The notes: generated by a model not told the origin, from the letters alone. 64,000 bases of DNA from Quercus robur (GCF_932294415.1 NC_065539.1:53897501-53961500), one strand, 5' to 3'. Shown: positions 25,601 through 38,931, counted from the first letter of the stretch. Numbers and translations are program-made.

Positions 25601-27500
25601 TGCTGACCATCTTTCTTATGCTAACATTGGACTCTCTCATCATTCCTTTGCCCTTGCTGTACATGCTGAGGTTGAACCTGAGTTTTTCCATCAAGCTGTG
25701 AAGTCTAGGGCCTGGCAAGCTGCAATGGATAAGGAGATTTCAGCATTGGAGATGAATCACACTTGGGACATTGTACCTTTGCCTTTTGGTAAATGTCCAA
25801 TTGGTTGTAAGTGGGTTTATAGAATCAAATACAATCCTGATGGTTCAGTGGAAAGATACAAGGCTCGGTTGGTGGCAAAGGGCTATACTCAACAGGAAGG
25901 CTTGGATTATTCTGAAACCTTTTCTCCTGTTGCTAAATCAGTTTCTGTCAGGGTCTTGTTGAGCATTGCTGCTGTCAAAGGGTGGCCTTTACATCAATTA
26001 GATGTAAATAATGCTTTCTTACATGGGGATTTAGATGAGGAAGTATACATGTCTTTGCCCCAGGGATTTCACAGCAAGGGGGACTATTCTGTTAATGGTT
26101 CAGTTGCTGATTCAGATTCTCCACTTGCTGGTTCTGGTTGTAGACCCCTTGTGTGTAGGTTGAGAAAGTCCCTTTATGGTTTGAAGCAAGCAAGCAGACA
26201 ATGGCATGCAAAATTATCAGCCACAATTAGTGAACTTGGTTTTGTACAATCCAAGTCAGATTATGCTCTTTTTGTGCACATTAAAGGTTCAAGTTTCACA
26301 GCCCTTTTGGTATATGTAGATGACATTTTGATCACTGGTAATGATGCCCAATGTGTGACAAACCTGAAAAATATCTTGGATACTAAGTTTGGTATAAAAG
26401 ATCTAGGTGGTTTGAAATATTTCTTGGGGTTAGAAGTGGCTAGAAGTGAGAAAGGGATAAGCCTTAACCAACGAAAATATGCTTTAGAGGTGCTGACTGA
26501 TGCAGGAATGCTTGGTTGCAAGCCTATGAAAACTCCTATGGAGCAGCATGTTAAGTTGTCCAAGGGTGAAGGCAGCTTGATTGATGATCCATCCCAATAT
26601 AGAAGGCTGATTGGTAGATTGATGTATCTAACCTTGACTAGACCTGACATATGCTTTGCTGTAAACAGGCTAAGTCAGTTCTTAAGTGCACCAAGGCAGC
26701 CCCATCTACTAGCAGCATACAGGGTTCTACAATATGTTAAAGGTACTCCAGGGCAGGGCATCTTCTTCTCAGCTCAATCAGATTTCCAGTTGAAAGCATT
26801 CTGTGATTCAGATTGGGCAGGTTGCCCAGATACAAGAAAGTCAGTTACAGGATATTGTGTATTCCTTGGAGACAATTTGATTTCATGGAGATCCAAGAAG
26901 CAAAGTGTTGTTTCAAGATCCTCAGCTGAGGCTGAGTACAGATCCATGGCATCAACTTGCTGTGAAATCACTTGGCTTTTCTTCTTACTTGAGGATTTCA
27001 GAATTCAACATTCAAAAGCTGCATTTTTATATTGTGACAATAAGGCTGCCTTACACATAGCTGCGAACCCCGTGTTTCATGAGAGAACAAAGCACATTGA
27101 AGTTGACTGTCATTTGATAAGGGAGAAGATTCAATCGGGCATGATCAAGACTTTCCATGTCAAAACAGATATGCAGTTAGCAGATGTGTTTACAAAGGCT
27201 TTAGGTGTATCAGCTTTCATGAAATTGATAAGTAGATTGGGTTTGCTGAACATATTCAGTAATTGCATCATTTATCCAAAGCCTTTCCAAGACACAGTAG
27301 CTGTTTCCACTTCAGAGGCAGCTCTGGTCTTGAGGGGGACTATTAAGAAACATGATCAAAAGAATAAGAATGGAGCAGTAATGAAGAAAGTTAGCAAGGC
27401 TCGTGTAAAGAAGACTAAAGAACAGAAGAGAGTTATAAGACCAAACGACAGTAGCATTGGTGTTTTGCTAAGAAAACTACTCGTAGCATTGCAAGGATAA
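22683..27500 (+). CDS. Copia C gag-pol polyprotein, open, 1605 codons
   Basis: Start ATG 22683 (MASTEEASNN), 103 bases after the 5' LTR. In order: gag with GGRNYFPWARSM near 50; zinc knuckle CTHCGKSGHTVEKC at about 284-297; protease WIIDTGATDH near 443; integrase HFRLGHPS near 581, DLWGPF, RTDNGTEF near 701 and ERKH; RT WVYRIKYNPDG near 1043 and YVDDI near 1211; RNase H SDWAGCPDTRKS near 1375 and [12 protein letters not shown]. No stop or frameshift interrupts it. An extra stretch of about 25 residues (SVNGSVADSDSPLAGSG) lies inside RT between HSKGD and LVCRL, absent from Copia A. The frame passes through the purine tract and ends 160 bases inside the 3' LTR, adding a very basic tail rich in Lys and Arg. 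Confidence 0.96.
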   Translation: MASTEEASNNQTTSNNQSSSTVNEDSVNPFLLSSSDSNTVHLVSEKLVGGRNYFPWARSMIISLTVRHKIGFIDGTIPVPDPDSPQFILWTRCNMAVLSWIINSVSPGIGSSIMYTDNARAIWLDLRHRFSQKSGPRIFELQKESAYLVQGQFSVEDYYTKFKALVDELANYQTIPLCKCLCTCGSQRIGSDLSDRDQVMRFLMGLNDSYSAIRGQILLYEPLPDINKVLSLILQEEKQRSFKNGDFSGAVTTHPIEATAFYSDARSGPKHNGRGNFKKEGPICTHCGKSGHTVEKCYRLHGFPPGFKFRNKSMANQVTHTQVPGFGNQVPTFGNVTHAQTSEGLSSSSSQFPISKSQCEQLLAFLNSQSVGDTQHSTSQQSASLPSGGVGTSQQPLALSASTSNYLNNFSGKVFCPSTIPIPNSTVFNAKLVNRSAFHNSSWIIDTGATDHMVHSISVFSSVTCVSNSFVHLPNGEKALVTHIGTVHLTETLILTDVLCVPSFTFNLISVSQLNKTQAYCLIFLGSFCFIQDLAPWSTIGLGREQNGLYLLDTKFTNKDLTHVPALPFCHSVCTQLDLWHFRLGHPSSGKLELLNKIVPSVQCIKNAHCDVCPIAKQKRLPFPSSNNISIFPFDLVHCDLWGPFSIPTVDGYKYFLTIVDDFSRCTWIYLLKSKSETQVLLPHFYVFVETQFNRKIKCIRTDNGTEFLLKDFFKSKGILHHLSCVETPQQNSIVERKHQHILNVARALKFQSNVPLAYWGECVLTAVYLINRLPSSVLENKTPYEVLFGQVPSFSHLKVFGCLCYASTLAHHRHKFSPRAVKCVFLGYPLGIKGYKVMDLATHSIFVSRDVHFHETIFPFQSDSFSQHIDPFHSISPLVIPIPTPTDSIPLPNDPSPFQSRQLDTCVAEVVSAQPAASSGPIPTPVLDSHIPDTSSIQLRKSTRPHKLPSYLQDYSCNSISHKPLSGSPYDIADHLSYANIGLSHHSFALAVHAEVEPEFFHQAVKSRAWQAAMDKEISALEMNHTWDIVPLPFGKCPIGCKWVYRIKYNPDGSVERYKARLVAKGYTQQEGLDYSETFSPVAKSVSVRVLLSIAAVKGWPLHQLDVNNAFLHGDLDEEVYMSLPQGFHSKGDYSVNGSVADSDSPLAGSGCRPLVCRLRKSLYGLKQASRQWHAKLSATISELGFVQSKSDYALFVHIKGSSFTALLVYVDDILITGNDAQCVTNLKNILDTKFGIKDLGGLKYFLGLEVARSEKGISLNQRKYALEVLTDAGMLGCKPMKTPMEQHVKLSKGEGSLIDDPSQYRRLIGRLMYLTLTRPDICFAVNRLSQFLSAPRQPHLLAAYRVLQYVKGTPGQGIFFSAQSDFQLKAFCDSDWAGCPDTRKSVTGYCVFLGDNLISWRSKKQSVVSRSSAEAEYRSMASTCCEITWLFFLLEDFRIQHSKAAFLYCDNKAALHIAANPVFHERTKHIEVDCHLIREKIQSGMIKTFHVKTDMQLADVFTKALGVSAFMKLISRLGLLNIFSNCIIYPKPFQDTVAVSTSEAALVLRGTIKKHDQKNKNGAVMKKVSKARVKKTKEQKRVIRPNDSSIGVLLRKLLVALQG

Positions 27501-27835
27501 GTGGAGCACGTGACATGCATGTGGGAGAGTTGGCTGAGTTATTGGACAGATGGCTAATGGTTATTGGTAGCTTGTAAATAGGAAAATCTGTTAGGAATCT
27601 GTTAGAGGCAGTTAGTAATCTTCCCGCTCTTTTCTTCTTCTGGTAGAGCAGCAATCGTAGTATAAATATAAAGTAGTGTATTGTAATTCATTCACTTCTT
27701 GTATACAGAAATTAAGCAATAAGAATTTTCTTTCTTACTCAGAAAATTCTCTCTCTGATTCTTGAAGTCTCTCGTACTTTCTTCAATTTCTTTTGCTTGA
27801 TTTTGAATACTCTGTTTTAGTTTCTGATTTTAACA
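27341..27835 (+). repeat. 3' LTR of Copia C
   Basis: A 495-bp partner of the 5' LTR. It also encodes the last 53 or so residues of the polyprotein (27341-27500). Confidence 0.94.
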
Positions 27836-29760
27836 GTATGTTACTAGGGCTACTTTGTTTAATTGGACACAAATCGAAACTAAACATACATAATCAATAA
27901 ATCGGCATGCAAGCAAGGTGTGACCTAAAATGACATTTTTCATTTCAATGTGATTAGAAAGTAGAAGTACCTTGCCAACCATGATCTCGTTATCATGGTT
28001 ATTTCCGTAGACATCTGCAGTATCAAAGAAGGTTATACCCCTTTGAAAAGCTTCCTTTATAACAGAGCATCCAGCATCATGCGATAAAGGAGCATTTAGT
28101 ATTCCAGAAAGTCCGCCACATCCATCCAAAAGCCCAATCTTGAAACCTACACCCAAAAAAGGAAACCACAAGAAGATCATTGAGGCGGTTCCTTGCAAGC
28201 AAAATTCATTCCAGTCCGATAACTTGTGTTTCTATATAGTCTTCAGGTTGGAGGTGTGTTCAATTGATCAATACAATTGGTCTGTTCCTATGCTTCTTAC
28301 AGATGAGATGAAGATGCTATCATGAAGCTAAAATAATCTAAAAGAATATTTACTTTGTCTTGCTAAATATTAATCTGTTATCTTTTTTTCTTGATAAATA
28401 AACATTAATCTGTTATCTGTGTAAACCTTACCTCTCTAAGTTCACATATGTTACAACAAACTCTGAAGGCTTTGTCTGAATGACAAAATTTCATCTGTTT
28501 CCACAATTCTCATAACAGAAACAGCAGTCCATCTCATATGAGATTCACAAGTGCGGTGTAGAGTCTTATGCTAAATCATTTCAATTGTCCGATTTCTCTA
28601 TCTAAGGTTTTTTTGCCACCCCCTTAGGACAAGGTGATACTTGTGGTTGACTCTATGACACTCCCACCCACACCCACTGTACTATACAGAATAGTCATAT
28701 GTCATATTACATCCATATGCATGCAGATGATCGTCATATATACTATTATTCTGGTGTAAATATCTAAAGCCCCTAACAATGCAAACACAAAAGCAATTCT
28801 TTACAAACTATGGGTGAGAAATTGAAGATCGTAAGACCCTGATAAGGACACCAAACAGGGAAGCATTGAGACTTCTTCTTTGTTTTTAAGCTTTCTGGTT
28901 CAAAATACAAACAATAAGGAGACGTAGAGATGCAATTCAACCCAACATGTACACTACAGTAACTGGTCCAAAAAAAAATCTTGGATTGGTGGAAAAACTA
29001 GTGCCTATTACTTTTTGCAGGTAGTCCTCCAATTTACAATACTGGAATACCCATCAGTCGGAGAAAAAGAAGCTTACCTCCAGTCCCTGACTGCCAAGTC
29101 TTACTCTTGGAATTTGGATATGAGGCTTCTCCTCCATTCTCAACAAATTACTGCACTGCTTTCTTCCTTTTTTCTGAATACTGCACTGCTTACTTTTTTT
29201 TTGCTAATCTACTGCACTGCTTACTTTACACTGGTAAAAGTTGTAACTTTTATATTCTCATTCTCCCACCGACCAATGATTAAAAGAAGGATAGTAGGTT
29301 AGATAGAACCGAGATCATGTGATGTGAATGACTATCAAATTGTGGTTGCTAGCTCTGGCAAGTAGCATAAGGTATACTGTGTTTACCAAAATTTATAAGT
29401 GATGTTTTTGCTTTTTAACTGACTATTTTACCCTCTACCAATGAGACATCCCAGAAACTTCATTGATTTATAGTGTGGTAAATTGACTTTAGATTGGAAT
29501 GGTTTACGTCACATTTTAAGCCAATAAGCCTACCACCCATATACTGATTTGAGTTTTAAAATTTACTTACATTTTTAAAACTCAATGAAATTGAAAGGAA
29601 AAATGGTATCAAATTCTTTGACTTTGGTTATAGGATTATAGTTAGTTAAAAGTTAAAAATGAGTGTTTATCCCCTTTTCAGATATAATAAATAAAGTATG
29701 TGTAACAAAATAGTTTTTTCCCCAAGTTAAAACTACTTGTGAAAGGATTATAGAAATGAT

Positions 29761-30148
29761 AAAACTTAGCTACAAAATTAGTTGTAACTTTAATCTACAA
29801 ACTTACTCAATATCTTTTTATTGGATGTGAATTTTAACAAATTTACCATTGGATGGCATATTCTTTTTATATTCTCCATACTTGCAAAATTTCTAAAAAA
29901 CTAAAAATCAATAGATATGTCATCAATAAATTGTTTAAATTACAAGTTTTTTTAGTTGAAGATTATGCATAAAATATAAACTTATAAATCACATAGTAAA
30001 TAATATTTGATTGACACAAATTTGATATGTGTATTAAAAGTGTAAAGAAAATGCAATTTAATAATTAGATTTCCAAAATATGTATTAATATTTAATTTAT
30101 TAAGTAAAGTTGTAGCTTAATACTACAACTAATTTTGTAGTTAAATTT
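29761..30148. mobile_element. MITE-like element with about 35-bp inverted ends
   Basis: The left end aaaacttagctacaaaatta and the reverse complement of the right end (aaaatttaactacaaaatta) pair over about 35 bp with mismatches. The core ctacaaaattagttgta is present at both ends. The interior is AT-rich and non-coding. I found no convincing target duplication, so the superfamily is open. Confidence 0.5.
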
Positions 30149-30591
30149 TGTCCTTATAAAAATATTGCAAAAAAAATGATTTTTTTTAATTAAAAGTAAA
30201 TAGTGCTACATGATATTGAGTACGTTGAAAACATGTAGCAATAATGGTGCTATTATGCAGATGCTACTAGGTTAGATAGGAACCGGTACCATGTGATGTG
30301 AATGACAATCAAACTGGGTTTGCTAGAACTGGCAAGTAGCATTAGGTGATATTGTGCGTACCAAATTTTGTCCTTATAAAAACATTGCAAAAATATGATT
30401 TTTTTTTTATTATTATTAAAAGTAAATAGTGCTACATGATATTGAGTGCGTTAAAAACATGTAGCAATAATGGTGCTATTATACAGATGCTACTATGTTA
30501 GATAAGAACCGGTACCATGTGATGTGAATGACAATCAAACTGGGTTTGCTAGCACTGGCAAGTAGCATTAGGTGATATTGTGGGTACCCAA
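30143..30591 (+). repeat. Tandem duplication, period about 220 bp
   Basis: The first unit runs from about 30143 and the second from about 30363. Both start aaattttgtccttataaaaa and contain gctacatgatattgag, acatgtagcaataatggtgc and tgatgtgaatgacaatcaaa. They differ by a few bases and by A/T run lengths. A more distant third copy of the second half is at 29289-29400. Confidence 0.85.
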
Positions 30592-30618
30592 TTTTATAAA
30601 AAGTAGCAATGGGCCCGA

Positions 30619-31493
30619 AATTTTGCTGAATTGTTTACTTCCTCTAACCCCCATGGTTTAGACCGTGTATTGGATGGTGTCCAAAGTGTGGTGACAAAAG
30701 ACATGAGGGCTGACTTAGCTAAACCATATACGGTGGAATAAATTGAGTTTGCAATTAAAGAAATGGCTCTCTTAAAAGCTCCAAGTCCATATGAAATGCC
30801 CCCGTTGTTCTACCAAACATATTGGAGTAAGGTTGGTATGGATATTTCTCAGGTAGTATTGTCTAGTTTAAATTTGGGTTCATTGTTGAAATCCATTAAC
30901 CATACTTTTATTATTCTAATTCCTAAAGTTCAAAATCCTGAGCAAGTGACTGATTTCAGACTTATAAGTTTGTGTAATGTGATTTATAAAATTGTTAGTA
31001 AGATTATTGCAAATCGTCTAAAGCCTTTTTTGAATTCTATTATTTCAAAAGCTCAAAGTGTTTTTACTGCTGATAGATTAATTACTGATAATATTCTTAT
31101 AGCCTTTGAGTCCCTTCATCATATGAAAAATACTTGTACCGGGAAAATAGGTTTCATGGCTCTTAAATTGGATATGAGTAAGGCCTATGACAGGGTGGAA
31201 TGAAGGTTTCTTGAACAAATTCTCTTACGAATGAGTTTCCAAGAGTCTTGGGTGGCTTTGATCATGGAGTGTATCACAACCGTGTCTTATTCCATTTTGG
31301 TGAATGGTGAGCCTAAAGGTTTGGTTAAGCCTTCTACAGGTTTGAGACAGGGAGATCCCCTCTCACCCTATCTATTTCTCTTTTGTGTTGAGGGGTTGAA
31401 TGCCATCATTAGGGGAGCAGCTTTGAAGGGAGAAATTCAAGGTTTTTCCTTGTGTAAAAGGGGGCCTAAGATTACTCACATTTTTTTCGCAGT
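30619..31493 (+). pseudogene. LINE reverse transcriptase remnant
   Basis: One frame from 30619 reads as the N-terminal half of a plant LINE (L1-type) reverse transcriptase. Motifs include KAPSPYEMPPLFYQTYW, FRLISLCNVIYKIVSKIIAN, KLDMSKAYDRVE, LVKPSTGLRQGDPLSPYLF and FCVEGLNAII. Two in-frame stops are present: TAA at 30739 and TGA at 31201, where relatives have Trp (RVEW). It ends at about THIFFA, just before the expected YADD/FADD catalytic motif, so the C-terminal half is gone. It is dead. Confidence 0.92.
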
Positions 31494-31727
31494 AATAAAC
31501 ATTAAATTATCTAAGTCATGCTATGTAATAGAATAACATTATATTTCTTATATAGTATCTTATAATTCAATAAGATAACATCTATGAAATCAAAGAAAAG
31601 AAAAAATATAACAACTTTAAAATACAAAACTAAATCACATCAACCTAAAGTAGAGTTATAAAGAACACAAAAATTCATCAACCTAAAGTAGAGATGCAAG
31701 AAAAATAATAAAATCCACCAAAAAATG

Positions 31728-31765
<38 letters not shown>

Positions 31766-32089
31766 ACTTTTTGTGTGTGGGAAGACTATGCATATAAAAT
31801 GAGAGTGGATTGCAAATTTAAAGTAAGAGGACAGGCCCCTCAGAAAAAGAAAAAATTAAAAAAAAAAAAAAGAGAACAGGAATAAGAAAAGCCAAAAATA
31901 AAAGGAAGATAAGGGAATAGAGGAAGAGTGATATTAAGGTAAATAGTAGTAGGGATATAAAAAGGCAAAAGAGTTGGGAAAGATTGGAGAATGTGTAAAA
32001 ATAAGTTGGGAAATTAATGATGGGAAGATCATGAATTGAGAAAGAGAAAAGATGATTAATTATAGAGAATGTGTGAAGTGGGAAACCCA

Positions 32090-32125
<36 letters not shown>

Positions 32126-33839
32126 CTACCAAACAAAATTAGTTGATGGGTATATTCTATATGACATTGAATGATTTCAATACTTTTCTTTTCTTTTTTT
32201 AATCAAGAAAGAGAAATTTATAAAGAACTGGCAAAGGAATCCGGTCAAATTGGGCTCGGCAATTCATGAATGTAGTATTGGTAGCTATGGAAATGGTTGT
32301 GGTGCTGGCCACGGTGGTGACTTGGACTTTTGTTTTGGGGAAGATGGTCTTCTCGTTTCAAAAACAAATGAATAAAATGACATGAAGCTTTTTGAAAAAT
32401 CCACTATCAACTTTCTCTATAAATAGATTAACCTTCACAGCACGCGCTCATCCAAATCAAATCCAATACAATCCCAAAAGTTAAGAGACAACATTTTTTC
32501 CTGCAATATCTAAAGGGTCACCTTGTGTTGAGTATACACGTTGTAGAAGTCCCACTTGGAGAAAAATAAATAATTTGAGTAATCTATATATATATATATA
32601 TATATATATAGCCAAAACTCAAAGAAAATCCAATTAAATTTTGATTGGATTCTTAATTTTGGAACACATGTCCTATTTAATTTTTAATTTTGTCCCAAGT
32701 GAATTATTGATCATAAAAATCGAAAAGTCTAAATCCAATTAGATTCTAAATTGGATTTCAAATGGAGTCCAATTTTCCACCACGTGTCCATCTAAATTTT
32801 TAATTTTTGTGTCAAGTAAATTATTAGATGCAAAAACTGAAGAATCTAAAACCAATTAAATTCTAAATCATATATATATATATATATATATATTAGAAAT
32901 GTAAGGTTTAAAAAAAGTGTAAGCTAATACCCAAATATGATTTGAACATCTTCTAAAAAAATACTAATTTAAACCGTATAATTGTGATTGTTTTTAATTG
33001 TATTCATGCATATACATAAGGCTGCACACTGATTAATATAACATAAATGAGTCTTAAGTCCTTAGGTTTAATCTTTTTTTTTGTAAGTGGTATCCCTTAG
33101 GTTTTAATTGGAGTTCCACCGAGGTATTATCTCCCTAGCATTGACCTCGATCGTAAGTCTCCCCCAACATATTATCTTCCTGATCAATTGGACATTAAAG
33201 TAGTTCAAATATCCCAAACTATTTGCCTTGGTTTGATTACCATACCTTCAGTTCTACTTTTTCTGTGTCCTGTTACCAAGTCATAAATACACTCGAATAG
33301 TTTCTGTTGGTGCCTAATTAAGCATGACAGAAGCTAAAGCTGCTATACCTGTATAACTAATCCCTTAACAATTATTTCCCAAAGTGAAAGTTCTGGAGAG
33401 GCTACAAATGTTCCACAAGACTTACGTCACAAGAAGATATTATAGTCCCAGAAACATTAGACTATGAAAAGCATATTGAAGGGATTACTATACACCAAAA
33501 AATCATTCACAGAGAAGAAATTTACCTCAAAGTTGTCATTAATTTACAGAACAAAAATTTTAAAAAGTGGAAGCAAAAAATGTAAGGCAGCTTAGATAAG
33601 AAAACAGATAGGAAACTTTCCTACAAGTACACGCCAAGATTTCAACATGAAAATGATAATACGTACATAATTCGTTCATCACTCATCCACAATTCTCTGA
33701 AGAAAATTCCTTCTCTCATCATATCAGCAAGACATTGACTTTTTCACCCAATCATTATTCCAGAAAAAGCAATATAGTAAGAAAATAAAAAAAGAACATT
33801 TACATAGAAGGATCCACTTCGTTTGTTCATAATTTGCAA
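31494..33839. other. AT-rich spacer between LINE remnant and AKR copy 4
   Basis: No gene is supported. A (GA)n tract lies at 31731-31760 and (TA)n tracts at 32092-32122, 32584-32611 and 32872-32893. The last two bracket about 260 bp holding two imperfect direct repeats of about 130 bp (aattttggaacacatgtcc... and agtccaattttccaccacgtg...), an insertion relative to the homologous spacer at 2820-3320. The remainder, 32120-32580 and 33035-33370, matches the spacer downstream of AKR copy 1. Confidence 0.65.
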
Positions 33840-36988
<3,149 letters not shown>

Positions 36989-37796
36989 TCTTGACAAACA
37001 GGAGCTTTGCAACGCTAGCCAAAATGTTTCAATGAAAAGTACTTCTCTTTCAAATCTGACAAGGTGCCGTAGTTTAATTTTTTCCCACCAATACAATTAA
37101 TACAGTTTGGTGGCTAGGGACTACTAGCAGAGTGCAGACGTTGACTTTTTTTTTTTCTTTTTTTCTTTTTTTTCAATCCCTGGTTTTTTACCTGAAGCAT
37201 ATTGTAGTCGGTGAGAGGAGAGGCACACGGTACACATGTAACACTTGAGCAAAGGATTTTTGAAGTCGGTCATGGATTTTTGACTGAATAGTAATGAATA
37301 CAAAATATTAACTGGAACCAGTCCGCCACACACACAAATTCACACCTAATAATTTAATTTAATATGTTTAGTTGTCAACTTGTGATTAAATTATAATTCT
37401 TACATTTGGGATCACCACCAGAGGTATCTAATCAAAAATTGAAATTATTGTACACTAATCACTAGTTCATGCTTAAATATGCTGTGAAATTAGATGTGGG
37501 TTTAGCTGAGTCCCTATAGTTGTACACTTTGTGTTTTGGCTGTTTGGGTTTTTAAAGAGAGTTCTTTTGCTACTGTTATTATCTCCTAATTTCATATATA
37601 GTTAAACTGAGAGTACTTGTGCTATTGTTATTATCTCCTGATTTTATATATAGTTAAACTGTGATCTTATTGTTGTTAGTGGATGTAGGCTTGTCAAATC
37701 ATGTAAATTTTGGTGTTTTTGGTTTTCGGAAGTGTGCTGATTAATTATTTTTGTCTTTACTATTAAGTCATTAACCCCCAAAGAAAAGGTGGTCTT

Positions 37797-38400
37797 TAAT
37801 ATGACTAGTTTGAATTTTGTGGGTGCTAGTTGCACAACAAATGCTATCAAAGCAAGGTTAAGATTAAATCTTTTAGATAGTTAGATTATAGTAAAGATGA
37901 TAGGTATCAAGCATAAAGTAGAGAAATTTTATGGTAAGGAAAAATTTTCTTTTTGGCAAAGGTGAATAAAGAACCCCTTAATCTAACAAGGAGTTATAAA
38001 TACCTTAAACCCGAAAAAATGAGTGACGAAGTCCAAAAAGAGATGAATGAGAATGCAACCAATGCAATTTGTCTCCACGTAAGTGGTGTGCTCATTCATA
38101 ACATCCTATAAGCATAAAAAGCATAACGGATTTGGAAGAAATGACAAGGTCTCTATATGAAAAAGAATCAAACAAACAAATTGTACGTGATAAAGAACTT
38201 TATGACTTGCAAATTAAGGAATGATAGTATCTATTGGAGCATTTCAACATGTTGAATTTTGGGGTAAAGCTTGAGGATAAAATGACACTTCTATTAGCAT
38301 GGCTTCCCACATCTTTTGATTACCTAGTGAATATGTTGATGTTTGAGAAAGAGACACTAGAACTCTAAGAGCTGGACTTCTTGTGAAGCAAAGTCAAACA
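37797..38400 (+). pseudogene. Decayed Copia gag fragment (block A)
   Basis: Across frameshifts and stops one can read pieces typical of Tnt1/SIRE-like Copia gag: GKEKFSFWQR, MSDEVQKEMNENATNAICL, and a leucine-rich part near tgacacttctattagcatgg (TLLLAWLPTSFDYL). No frame is long. It is a fossil shared with 51913-52560. Confidence 0.7.
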
Positions 38401-38890
38401 ATCGTAGTAGAAGCAAGTATATAAACAAAGAGCTCTAACAAGACAATATCTCTATCAAGATCACGTGCAAAGAATGATATAGAATGATTTTGTTGTCACA
38501 AGAAATGAAACTACAAATATCAGTGCACAGAGTTGAAATAACACTTGGAGGAGAGAAAGAAGATGTTTTTATAAATTATAATAGACCACTTGCCTCAAGT
38601 ATATATCCTTAAAAACCCTCCATCTATAAACAAAATTGTAACACATGGGTAAGCTTTACACCATTCCAGACTTGTCCAGGCCTATAAATCCAAAACACCA
38701 AAACATGATAAGAGAATGATGCTACCCAAGCTGCTTATCTCATCACCCTTTAAATAACTGAAGTACTAGAAATAGTAGAAGTAATACCAATAATTAATAA
38801 TATAATTGCTATAACTAATAATGCAAATATTGTGGATTACCTAATACGTTTACTACGTGTAAATGAATCTGAAACTTGTATTAGCTTAGA

Positions 38891-38892
<2 letters not shown>

Positions 38893-38931
<39 letters not shown>
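38893..38931 (+). repeat. (CT)n microsatellite
   Basis: About 19 uninterrupted CT units follow agaac and precede cgtatg. It lies inside block A and has no counterpart of that length in block B. Confidence 0.95.

Larger units (their letters stand above)
22085..27835 (+). mobile_element. Copia LTR retrotransposon C, full length (5.75 kb)
   Basis: Two 495-bp LTRs lie at 22085-22579 and 27341-27835, and the target duplication is gtatg (22080-22084 and 27836-27840). The primer site tggtatcagagca follows the 5' LTR directly, and the purine tract tgagggggac precedes the 3' LTR. LTR ends are TATTAAG...TTAACA, that is TA..CA. The LTRs read identical by eye. The element lies in intron 2 of AKR copy 3, antisense to it, about 42 bp from the exon 3 acceptor. 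Its polyprotein is related to that of Copia A (shared TGATDH, QQNS.VERKHQHIL and WVYRIKY motifs). It looks structurally competent. Confidence 0.96.
15399..29137 (-). pseudogene. Aldo-keto reductase, tandem copy 3 (disrupted)
   Basis: This is an AKR copy stretched to 13.7 kb by two Copia insertions. Exons in coding order are 29137-29078, 28146-27971, 22042 to about 21955 (partial), 21846-21674, 21472-21377, 16003-15850 and 15572-15399. Exon 2 has five extra bases (176 instead of 171) right after RLGF, shifting the frame. Exon 3 is cut off after about 90 bases, so the YQHR catalytic His is missing. Exon 5 has lost one base in the AGKA region (96 instead of 97). Exon 7 has the same two-base deletion as copy 2, with an early TGA at 15490. 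Exons 1, 4 and 6 still read correctly. Copia B lies in intron 5 and Copia C in intron 2. It cannot encode a normal AKR. Confidence 0.92.
29138..30618. other. Spacer upstream of AKR copy 3
   Basis: No gene is visible. The part at 29289-29400 is a diverged copy of the motif that recurs in the 220-bp tandem repeat at 30143-30591 (gtgatgtgaatgac, ggcaagtagcat). A MITE-like inverted-repeat unit lies at 29761-30148. Confidence 0.6.

Noticed and set aside
25204-25701. 165-codon frame inside Copia C
   Set aside because: Shadow frame of the linker between integrase and RT in the true polyprotein.
31818-32090. 90-codon hydrophobic minus-strand frame
   Set aside because: Low-complexity A-rich DNA read as Phe/Leu; no homologue-like motif and no conserved partner in the paralogous spacer.
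38893-38931. Regular repeat tested as a CRISPR array
   Set aside because: It is a pure dinucleotide microsatellite without spacers, in a plant nuclear context.
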